A stretch of 43,399 nt of DNA from Pseudomonas sp. GV071 (GTDB lineage: Bacteria > Pseudomonadota > Gammaproteobacteria > Pseudomonadales > Pseudomonadaceae): NCBI RefSeq assembly GCF_003050835.1, contig NZ_QAOJ01000021.1:1-43399 (forward strand). The letters are read 5' to 3'. The position numbers and the translations under genes were made by a program. A model generated the notes under the pieces. That model was not told the DNA's origin. It made no database searches and saw nothing but the letters and a program-made list of their open reading frames with translations. Below are positions 1 to 8,020 of this stretch, one piece after another. Position 1 is the first letter of the stretch; each line of letters opens with the position of its first letter.

Positions 1-57
1 GCTAACTTATTGATTAGCTTGAAGTTTTAAGAGCCTTCCGCGCCGGAAGTGGTGCGC

Positions 58-85
58 ATTATAAGCACCCACAAAATACCGTCAA
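58..85 (-). promoter_or_regulatory. Strong sigma-70 promoter reading left out of the window (rrn-like)
   Basis: On the minus strand TTGACG (80-85) and a perfect TATAAT (58-63) are separated by 16 nt. They are followed by a GC-rich discriminator (GCGCACC), as in stringently controlled promoters. Downstream, GGCTCTTAAAA resembles a boxA antitermination element. In P. aeruginosa a 16S rRNA gene lies beside the msrQ homologue, so an rRNA operon is the likely target. The gene itself is outside the window, so this is an inference. Confidence 0.65.
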
Positions 86-89
86 GGCA

Positions 90-715
90 TTATTGCGACA
101 AGTTTTGCGATTTAGCTCGAAAGCCACTAATCCAGCGGTTCAAGCGCGCCAGAACCCCAGGAATACGCAACACCATAAGGAACGCTGCAAACGTCGCATA
201 AATTAGCCACTCCTCTATATCTGCGCGCACCACCCAGAGCATGTGCAGCAGCACTAACGCCAATACCGCGTAGACCAAGCGATGCAGGACCTTCCAGCGA
301 CGACCGAGCTTGCGCATGCTCCAACGATTGGAAGTTACCGCCAACGCCAGCAATCCCAGAAAGGCCAAGGCGCCCACGAAGATATAAGGTCGCTTACGCA
401 AGTCGATCAGCAACTGCCCGCCATCCAGACCAAGAACAAACACCGCATACACCGACAGATGCAGCACTACATAGGCAAAACACCAGAGCCCGAGCTGGCG
501 TCGAACCGCCAGCCAGCCACCCCAGCTACTCAGCCGCTGCAAGGGCGTCATCGCCAGGGTGATTAGCAGCAGTGCCAATGCCGCTAATCCCAGACGATCA
601 ACCAATACCTTGCCGGGATCAGGCCCGAGCGCAAACGACCACGCCTGATACAGCCAAAACAGCGGAAGAATCGGCGCCACACAGAACACCACTACACGCC
701 AAAGCCGATATCGCA

Positions 716-716
<1 letters not shown>
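90..716 (-). CDS. msrQ: MsrQ, heme-binding membrane subunit of the periplasmic methionine sulfoxide reductase
   Basis: Integral membrane b-type heme protein (YedZ/MsrQ family, ferric reductase-like transmembrane domain). It passes electrons from the respiratory chain to MsrP for repair of oxidised methionines in periplasmic proteins. The 208-aa length fits the family. Several hydrophobic helices are visible: near 10-30, the LALLLITLAM stretch, the segment around LHLSVYAVFVLGL, and VLALVLLHMLWVV. Histidines in HLSVY and HRLVYAVLALVLLHM are candidate heme ligands. The ATG overlaps the msrP stop codon by one base (TGATG), so the two genes are translationally coupled. Confidence 0.93.
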
Positions 717-1723
<1,007 letters not shown>

Positions 1724-1786
1724 GAGAACTCCGCGACTATCAGTGACTGACGCGCCAATAGACCGCGGAGCTCGGGGGAAATTACA

Positions 1787-2602
1787 TCACTCGGCAGTTT
1801 TACGGCGACGCAAACGCAGCAGGTACTGCACAGGGCCGGAAGCAGCATAGGCGAGGAAGATCAGCAGCAGAATACGCGGTGGATCGCTGAATACCACGGC
1901 GAACACCAATACCACTGCCAGGATCGCCACAAACGGCACGCGCCCCTTCAGATCCAGATCCTTGAAGCTGTAGTACTTGATGTTACTGACCATCAACATA
2001 CCCGCAGCTGCGACCATCAAGGCAACCACAAAGGACATCTTCGAGCCCTGGATACCGAAGTCACTGAACGCCCATACGGTACCGGCAACCACGCCCGCCG
2101 CTGCGGGGCTGGCCAGACCAATAAAGTAGCGCTTATCGACCGTGCCAATCTGGGTATTGAACCGCGCCAAGCGCAACGCCGCGCCAGCCACATAAATAAA
2201 GGCGACCATCCAGCCGACCTTACCCATGCTGCCCAACGCCCACTCGAACGCGAGAATTGCCGGCGCCACACCGAAAGCCACCATGTCCGACAGGGAGTCG
2301 TACTCGGCACCGAATGCGCTCTGCGTATTGGTCAAGCGAGCAACACGACCATCCAGGCTATCGAGCACCATGGCAACGAATACCGTTGCAGCTGCCACAT
2401 AGAAGTTGCCGTTGATGGCATTGATGATTGCGTAGAAACCGGCAAACAAGTTGGCGGTAGTGAACAGGTTGGGCAGCAGGTAAATGCCGCGATGACGCAC
2501 TTTGCGTCCTTCAGCGTCATGACCTTCTTCAACATGCTCATCAATTGGCAGCAGGCTTTCTGCATCGGGACCGGTAGCCGGTTCCTCGGGACGTTCGTTC
2601 AT
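1787..2602 (-). CDS. pssA: CDP-diacylglycerol--serine O-phosphatidyltransferase
   Basis: Membrane CDP-alcohol phosphatidyltransferase that makes phosphatidylserine, the precursor of phosphatidylethanolamine. The family signature D-G-x2-A-R-x8-G-x3-D-x3-D is visible as DSLDGRVARLTNTQS followed by FGAEYDSLSDMVAFG. Multiple hydrophobic segments follow, and the C-terminus is basic (LRLRRRK). I chose the ATG at 2602 (271 aa, MNERPEEP) because AAGGTG lies 8 nt upstream; a further 13 in-frame codons upstream begin with a poor start codon. The N-terminal 45 residues are acidic and probably cytosolic. It is the eukaryotic-like, integral-membrane type, not the E. coli PssA type. Confidence 0.93.
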   Translation of the reverse strand: MNERPEEPATGPDAESLLPIDEHVEEGHDAEGRKVRHRGIYLLPNLFTTANLFAGFYAIINAINGNFYVAAATVFVAMVLDSLDGRVARLTNTQSAFGAEYDSLSDMVAFGVAPAILAFEWALGSMGKVGWMVAFIYVAGAALRLARFNTQIGTVDKRYFIGLASPAAAGVVAGTVWAFSDFGIQGSKMSFVVALMVAAAGMLMVSNIKYYSFKDLDLKGRVPFVAILAVVLVFAVVFSDPPRILLLIFLAYAASGPVQYLLRLRRRKTAE

Positions 2603-2680
2603 GAACAACACCTTGCAACGGTTTGGAAAGTTTTCGACCAATAGGCTGACACAGGGTTCAGCGGGGCGTGGCCCTGACGC

Positions 2681-2686
2681 TTTATA
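2681..2686 (-). promoter_or_regulatory. Candidate -10 element for pssA
   Basis: TATAAA on the minus strand, between the ilvC terminator and the pssA start, about 79 nt before the pssA ATG. No convincing -35 element is visible, so this is tentative. Confidence 0.35.
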
Positions 2687-2708
2687 CCAGAAGCCTTAGC
2701 CTAGAACG

Positions 2709-2732
2709 AAAAAACGCGGCCGTAGCCGCGTT
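2709..2732 (-). terminator. Intrinsic terminator after ilvC
   Basis: On the minus strand a perfect 8-bp stem AACGCGGC/GCCGCGTT with a TACG tetraloop is followed by a run of T. It closes the ilvIHC transcript and separates it from pssA. Confidence 0.9.
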
Positions 2733-2752
2733 CTTTCTAGACATCGATAGCC

Positions 2753-3769
<1,017 letters not shown>

Positions 3770-3787
3770 GAATTTCCCCTGATTTCT

Positions 3788-3805
3788 GAGGCCCGCTGGG
3801 GCCTC
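3788..3805 (-). other. Hairpin between ilvH and ilvC
   Basis: GAGGCCC (3788-3794) and GGGCCTC (3799-3805) form a perfect 7-bp stem with a 4-nt loop in the intercistronic gap. No T-run follows on either strand, so it looks like an RNA processing or stability element rather than a terminator. Confidence 0.6.
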
Positions 3806-3817
3806 GCGCTAAATGAG

Positions 3818-4309
3818 TTAGATGCTCAGAACTTTGTCGCCACGGGCAATGCCGGTGACGCCACTGCGGACAGTTTCCAGAATCGAGCTAGTGCCCACGG
3901 CCTGGATGAAGCTGTCCAGCTTGTCGCTGGTTCCCGCGAGCTGGATGGTGTAGACGCTGCTGGTCACATCCACGATCTGGCCACGGAAAATATCGGTAGT
4001 ACGTTTGATCTCAGCACGCTGAGCACCCGTCGCCTTAACCTTCACCAACATCAGTTCGCGCTCGATGTGGGCGCTTTCCGACAGGTTCACCAGCTTGACC
4101 ACTTCGATCAGCTTGTTGAGGTTCTTGGTGATCTGCTCGATCACTTCATCGTGACCAACGGTGGTCAACGTCAGACGCGACAGCGTCGGGTCTTCGGTTG
4201 GCGCCACGGTCAGGCTTTCGATGTTGTAGTTACGCTGGGAGAACAGACCCACTACGCGGGACAGTGCACCCGGTTCGTTTTCCAGAAGCAGGGAGATGAT
4301 ATGTCGCAT
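3818..4309 (-). CDS. ilvH: Acetolactate synthase small (regulatory) subunit
   Basis: Regulatory subunit of acetohydroxyacid synthase. It activates the large subunit and confers feedback inhibition by valine. The N-terminal ACT domain (residues 1-75) begins MRHIISLLLENEPGALSRV and contains the NIESLTV segment, followed by a C-terminal ACT-like domain. The ATG at 4309 gives 163 aa, the usual length, two bases after the ilvI stop codon. A longer in-frame reading starting inside ilvI adds ten residues not expected in the family. Confidence 0.96.
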   Translation of the reverse strand: MRHIISLLLENEPGALSRVVGLFSQRNYNIESLTVAPTEDPTLSRLTLTTVGHDEVIEQITKNLNKLIEVVKLVNLSESAHIERELMLVKVKATGAQRAEIKRTTDIFRGQIVDVTSSVYTIQLAGTSDKLDSFIQAVGTSSILETVRSGVTGIARGDKVLSI

Positions 4310-4311
4310 GA

Positions 4312-6036
4312 TTATGTCCGCTCCGTCTTGCTGAGCCACATGTCACGCATGGAGCCGTCTTTGATCTGCATCGGATAAACGTGCTCGCTGGTATCGACCT
4401 GGATATCGAGGAACACCAGACGATCTTTCATCGCGAACGCTTCGGCCATCTTCGGCTTCAGGTCTTTCAGATCGGTGATCTTGATACCCACGTGGCCATA
4501 AGCCTCGACCAGCTTGACGAAGTCTGGCAGCGACTCCATGTAGGAGTGCGAGTGACGACCGCTGTAGCTCATGTCCTGCCACTGGCGAACCATGCCCAAC
4601 ACGCCGTTGTTCAGGTTGACGATCTTCACCGGCAAGCCGTACTGCAGGCAGGTGGACAGTTCCTGAATGTTCATCTGGATGCTGCCTTCACCGGTAACGC
4701 ACGCAACGTCGTCATCCGGGAAGCTCAGCTTGACGCCCATGGCCGCCGGGAAACCGAAGCCCATGGTGCCCAGACCGCCGGAGTTGATCCAACGGTTCGG
4801 CTTGTTGAAGCGGTAGTACTGCGCAGCGAACATTTGATGCTGGCCCACATCGGAAGTCACAAAGGCGTCGCCATTGGTAACTTCGCTGAGGGTCTCGATC
4901 ACGGTCTGCGGCTTGATGATGCTGCCATCGCCCTTCTCGAACGGGAACAGGGCACCGCCGGCACGCCATTCATCTACCTGTTTCCACCAGCTGGCCACCG
5001 CTTCTTTGTTCGGGGTTTCGCCGATTTCTTTTAGGATCGCGACCATCTCGGTCAGCACGCTATCGACCGGGCCAACGATAGGCACATCGGCCTTGATGGT
5101 CTTGGAGATCGACGCTGGATCGATGTCGATGTGGATGATTTTGGCGTTCGGGCAGAACTTCGAGGCGCCGTTGATTACACGGTCATCGAAGCGCGCGCCA
5201 ACAGCCAGAATCACATCGGCGTGGTGCATCGCCAGGTTGGCGGTGTAGCTACCGTGCATACCGAGCATGCCGATGAACTGGCGATCGGTACCAGGGAAAC
5301 CGCCGAGGCCCATCAAGGTGTTGGTCACCGGCAGATTGAGCATTTTCGCCAGCTCGGTGAGCGGCTCAGCTGCGTTGCCCATGATCACGCCGCCACCCGA
5401 ATACAGAATCGGGCGCTTGGCAGCCAGCAGCATTTCGGCCGCTTTGCGGATCTGGCCGGAGTGGCCACGAACCGCTGGGCTGTAGGAGCGCAGCTTGGCT
5501 TTTTTCGGGTAGACGTATTCGAATTTTTCCGCCGGGTTGGTCATGTCTTTCGGGATATCGACCACTACCGGGCCTGGACGGCCGGACTGGGCGATATAGA
5601 AAGCCTTCTTCATGACTTCCGGGATTTCCGACGCGTGCTTGATCATGAAGCTGTGCTTCACGATAGGCCGGGAGATACCGATCATGTCGGTTTCCTGGAA
5701 CGCGTCGGTGCCGACCATGTTGCTCGGGACCTGGCCGGACAGGATCACCATCGGAATGGAGTCCATGTAGGCGGTCGCGATACCGGTGATAGCGTTGGTC
5801 GCGCCTGGGCCGGAGGTCACCAGTACCACACCGGCTTTACCGGTGGCACGGGCATAACCGTCAGCCATGTGGGTCGCAGCCTGCTCGTGGCGAACCAGGA
5901 TGTGGCTCACTTCCGGCTCTTTGAACAGGGCATCGTAAATATGCAGGAGGGCACCACCTGGGTACCCATAGATATGCTTAACGCCTTCGTCACGCAAAAA
6001 GCGGACGACCATTTCAGCGCCAGATAAAAGCTCCAC
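4312..6036 (-). CDS. ilvI: Acetolactate synthase large (catalytic) subunit, biosynthetic
   Basis: TPP-dependent acetohydroxyacid synthase catalytic subunit, the first common step of branched-chain amino acid synthesis. The TPP glutamate lies in RHEQAATHMADGYARATG. The Mg/TPP motif reads GEGSIQMN and ends in NLNN, with Glu where many homologues have Asp. FAD-domain and C-terminal TPP-domain sequences are complete. I chose the GTG at 6036 (574 aa, starting (M)ELLSGAEM) because AGAGG lies 8 nt upstream. The GTG at 6045 overlaps that ribosome binding site. It is the first gene of ilvIHC. Confidence 0.95.
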   Translation of the reverse strand: MELLSGAEMVVRFLRDEGVKHIYGYPGGALLHIYDALFKEPEVSHILVRHEQAATHMADGYARATGKAGVVLVTSGPGATNAITGIATAYMDSIPMVILSGQVPSNMVGTDAFQETDMIGISRPIVKHSFMIKHASEIPEVMKKAFYIAQSGRPGPVVVDIPKDMTNPAEKFEYVYPKKAKLRSYSPAVRGHSGQIRKAAEMLLAAKRPILYSGGGVIMGNAAEPLTELAKMLNLPVTNTLMGLGGFPGTDRQFIGMLGMHGSYTANLAMHHADVILAVGARFDDRVINGASKFCPNAKIIHIDIDPASISKTIKADVPIVGPVDSVLTEMVAILKEIGETPNKEAVASWWKQVDEWRAGGALFPFEKGDGSIIKPQTVIETLSEVTNGDAFVTSDVGQHQMFAAQYYRFNKPNRWINSGGLGTMGFGFPAAMGVKLSFPDDDVACVTGEGSIQMNIQELSTCLQYGLPVKIVNLNNGVLGMVRQWQDMSYSGRHSHSYMESLPDFVKLVEAYGHVGIKITDLKDLKPKMAEAFAMKDRLVFLDIQVDTSEHVYPMQIKDGSMRDMWLSKTERT

Positions 6037-6045
6037 GTTGTTCAC

Positions 6046-6062
6046 CTCTAAAACGCTTAGAG
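6046..6062 (-). promoter_or_regulatory. Small hairpin covering the ilvI Shine-Dalgarno sequence
   Basis: On the minus strand CTCTAA and TTAGAG form a perfect 6-bp stem around a 5-nt loop (GCGTT). The 3' arm contains most of the AGAGG ribosome binding site used by the GTG at 6036. Folding would mask the site. This is seen in sequence; function is inferred. Confidence 0.5.
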
Positions 6063-6160
6063 AACCGCTCGAAAAGAACGGGTCCGAATAGGTTTACCGC
6101 CAAGCAGAGCATGAGCGACGGTGGTCGCCGACTACGCCAGCTACTACTTGAGCAAGTATT

Positions 6161-6221
6161 GGGAAGGCCCCTGAGTGTTTCGGGGTTTTCCCACCCAGCG
6201 CGAGGTAACGCGTTGCGGGTG
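6161..6221. promoter_or_regulatory. Two adjacent stem-loops in the ilvI leader
   Basis: The gap between ilvI and the DUF4124 gene (6046-6443) is about 400 bp. It holds the ilvI promoter and these two structures. Hairpin 1 (6192-6221) pairs CACCC with GGGTG and has an inner CGCG/CGCG stem. Hairpin 2 (6161-6192) has 11-nt arms. Read as minus-strand RNA it has two A/C mismatches; read as plus-strand RNA the same positions become G-U wobbles, so the stem is complete only in that orientation. No U-run follows on either strand. Just downstream on the minus strand is a frame rich in Ile, Leu and Val codons without a normal start codon. Confidence 0.5.
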
Positions 6222-6302
6222 TAACAGGTCGGCACGGGTATGCGCCTCATGTCTGCTGAGCTAAAGCCTGCTTGCGGCCGACTCCACTACAGCGAACGTC
6301 GA

Positions 6303-6331
6303 ATTGTTCGGATTCAGCGCGCTCAAGTCAA
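6303..6331 (-). promoter_or_regulatory. Sigma-70 promoter of ilvIHC
   Basis: TTGACT (6326-6331) and AACAAT (6303-6308) are separated by exactly 17 nt on the minus strand. Transcription would begin near 6296 and leave a leader of about 260 nt before the ilvI start codon. A leader that long suggests post-initiation control. Confidence 0.65.
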
Positions 6332-6378
6332 GTCATCCGTTATGCTTTCTTCGATTTACAGCTGTGACATGGCGCAGG

Positions 6379-6406
6379 GTGACGAGCGGCCGGATTTGGT
6401 TATAGT
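6379..6406 (+). promoter_or_regulatory. Candidate promoter of the DUF4124 gene
   Basis: GTGACG (6379-6384) and TATAGT (6401-6406) are 16 nt apart and lie about 38 bp before the start codon of the downstream gene. The -10 match is good and the -35 is moderate. Confidence 0.4.
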
Positions 6407-6443
6407 TAGCACCACGTTCCGCCGTTAATCAGAAGGACACCGC

Positions 6444-6884
6444 ATGCGACGCATGATTATCACCGGCAGCCTGCTGCTCGCCTTGAGCGCTACTGCTTCG
6501 GCCAGCCAGGTTTTCAAATGGGTCGATGCACAGGGCAACACCCATTTCGGTGCCCAGCCGCCGCAAGGCCAGGACGCCACCCCGATCAATACCGGCGTGG
6601 CCCAACCCAAACCCGCTCCACAGCCTCTGCCCACCTTGCCCACCCCGGGCTCGGCAGATGATCCGGCGCAGAAGGCCATCGACGAGAAGGTTAAAAAAGA
6701 AGTCGCTGAGCGCGAAGAGCAGATGAAGAAGTACTGCGAAGGCACGCGGACCAACCTGGCCCAGTTGCAAAACAACCCGCGCCTGACCGCTGAGGTGAAT
6801 GGCGAGATGCGTCGCCTGACTGAAGAAGAGCGTCAGAGCCGGATTGCCGAAAGCCAGAAAGGCATCGCTGAAAACTGCAAGTGA
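6444..6884 (+). CDS. DUF4124 domain-containing exported protein
   Basis: A 146-aa protein with an N-terminal signal peptide (MRRMIITGSLLLALSATASA, cleavage near residue 20). The DUF4124 segment QVFKWVDAQGNTHFGAQPP follows directly, a short aromatic-rich motif found near the N-terminus of many small proteobacterial envelope proteins. A proline-rich linker (about 50-70) leads to a charged, probably helical C-terminal half (AIDEKVKKEVAEREEQ). Function is unknown. AGAAGGA precedes the ATG. It is monocistronic, with a strong terminator immediately after it. Confidence 0.88.
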   Translation: MRRMIITGSLLLALSATASASQVFKWVDAQGNTHFGAQPPQGQDATPINTGVAQPKPAPQPLPTLPTPGSADDPAQKAIDEKVKKEVAEREEQMKKYCEGTRTNLAQLQNNPRLTAEVNGEMRRLTEEERQSRIAESQKGIAENCK

Positions 6885-6889
6885 TCGAC

Positions 6890-6918
6890 GCGCGCAACCT
6901 GGCGTTGCGCGCCGTTTT
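6890..6918 (+). terminator. Intrinsic terminator after the DUF4124 gene
   Basis: GCGCGCAAC (6890-6898) and GTTGCGCGC (6904-6912) form a perfect 9-bp stem with a 5-nt loop, followed by CGTTTT. It lies between convergent genes and may also act on the minus strand. Confidence 0.85.
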
Positions 6919-6929
6919 ACCCCGCTAGG

Positions 6930-7262
6930 TCAGGCCCTGGCGGCACCAATCAAGCCGTCAAACTCCCCCAGCAGCACCAGCAGCCCCTTGGCTTTGCCGA
7001 GGTTGGCGGCGTAGACCATTTCTGCCATCGGCCGAATGCCGGACACCGACGGCAATGGCTGATCACTTTCGATGATCAGCTTCATTCGCGGCAGAAAGAT
7101 CCACTGCAACCATTCCTCAAACGCCAGGCTGTCGACACAGAACGGCTCGACGCTGGTCAACGCCTCGGCCGAGGGCGGGCTATCCGCCCACCATCCTTGC
7201 TCGCGCAGCTCGCGCTCGATCAGTAACAGGTGATCCGCCAACGCGGGTAAACGCCGATCCAT
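6930..7262 (-). CDS. YqcC family protein
   Basis: A 110-aa cytosolic protein of the YqcC family, judged by length and by the FAFEEWLQWIFLPRMK-like core (here LAFEEWLQWIFLPRM) and the PLPSVSGIRPMAE segment. Members are small helical proteins of unknown function. The ATG overlaps the lpoP stop codon by one base (TAATG), so it is translationally coupled to lpoP in the mrcB-lpoP-yqcC operon. That association does not by itself establish a cell wall role. Confidence 0.85.
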   Translation of the reverse strand: MDRRLPALADHLLLIERELREQGWWADSPPSAEALTSVEPFCVDSLAFEEWLQWIFLPRMKLIIESDQPLPSVSGIRPMAEMVYAANLGKAKGLLVLLGEFDGLIGAARA

Positions 7263-8005
7263 TACAGGTTTACCTGAGCCCGCTGACGCGCTTGCGCGGC
7301 GCCGGAAGCGTTGCCTTGTTTCTCGCGAGCCTGCGCAATCAAGCCCCAGAGGCTGGCCTGCAGGGTCGGGCGGCCATTGGCGTAAGTCAAACCACGTTGC
7401 GCCACTTGCTCAGCCTGGGCGGCGTCGCCCTGAGCCAGACGCACCTGAGCCAGACGGTAAAGCACTTGCGGCTCGCTCGGGGCGATGCGCTGGGCACGCT
7501 CCAGGCTCGACGAGGCACCATTGAGGTCGCCGCTGCTCTGCTGCTGTTGTGCAGTGGTCAGCAGCGCCAGCACCGGGCCATCCAACTGTTCATCAGCCGC
7601 TAGACCGCCTGCCGAAGGAATGCCACTCGGCGCTACAGGTGCTGACGGGGTGTAGGTGCTGCCCACGCCTGGGCCGGTAGTGATCGGGCCGGGGGTAATG
7701 CCGCCAGGGGTAATCGGCGCACTGCTGACCGAGGAACCACCGGCCGGGTAGGTCTGGATCGGCGCTGCCGCCCTGCCCTGCCCTGGCACCATCACCACCA
7801 CGCCCGAATCTTGTGGCACAGCCTGACTTTGCGACTGCGGCGTCTGGGCGTAACCACCACCAGTAGATGCCCGGCCATTGGCCGCAGGACGCTCGTTGGA
7901 AAGCGGCGCACCGGAATCAACAACCGGAATCGAACCGCGCTGAACGCTGGCACAACCGGTCAGCAGGCTGGTGGCCACTAATGCGGGAATCAACCACTTA
8001 TTCAC
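7262..8005 (-). CDS. lpoP: LpoP-type TPR lipoprotein, activator of PBP1b
   Basis: Outer-membrane lipoprotein with a lipobox LLTGC (Cys18 from the GTG start). A long Pro/Gly/Ser/Gln-rich disordered linker (about 25-130) follows, then a TPR domain (about 135-245; LNGASSSLERAQRIAPSEPQ, VLYRLAQVRLAQGD). In P. aeruginosa the homologue next to the PBP1b gene is LpoP, which stimulates PBP1b. The position 15 bp after mrcB supports the same role here. I chose the GTG at 8005 because GAGG lies 6 nt upstream. Starts at 8020 or 8017 would read through that site. Confidence 0.88.
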   Translation of the reverse strand: MNKWLIPALVATSLLTGCASVQRGSIPVVDSGAPLSNERPAANGRASTGGGYAQTPQSQSQAVPQDSGVVVMVPGQGRAAAPIQTYPAGGSSVSSAPITPGGITPGPITTGPGVGSTYTPSAPVAPSGIPSAGGLAADEQLDGPVLALLTTAQQQQSSGDLNGASSSLERAQRIAPSEPQVLYRLAQVRLAQGDAAQAEQVAQRGLTYANGRPTLQASLWGLIAQAREKQGNASGAAQARQRAQVNL

Positions 8006-8020
8006 TGAGCACCTCATCAC

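Noticed and set aside
4690..4715. GEGS instead of GDGS in the ilvI TPP motif as a sign of an inactive enzyme
   Set aside because: Glu is a conservative metal-binding replacement that I recall as normal in Pseudomonas IlvI, and all other motifs are intact.
5131..6027. Plus-strand open frame opposite ilvI
   Set aside because: It is antisense to a conserved coding region with His/Gly/Val-rich low-complexity translation.
6014..6250. 78-codon minus-strand frame in the ilvI leader
   Set aside because: It overlaps the ilvI start in another frame, has no run of branched-chain codons early on, and passes through the hairpins. It is not convincing as a leader peptide.
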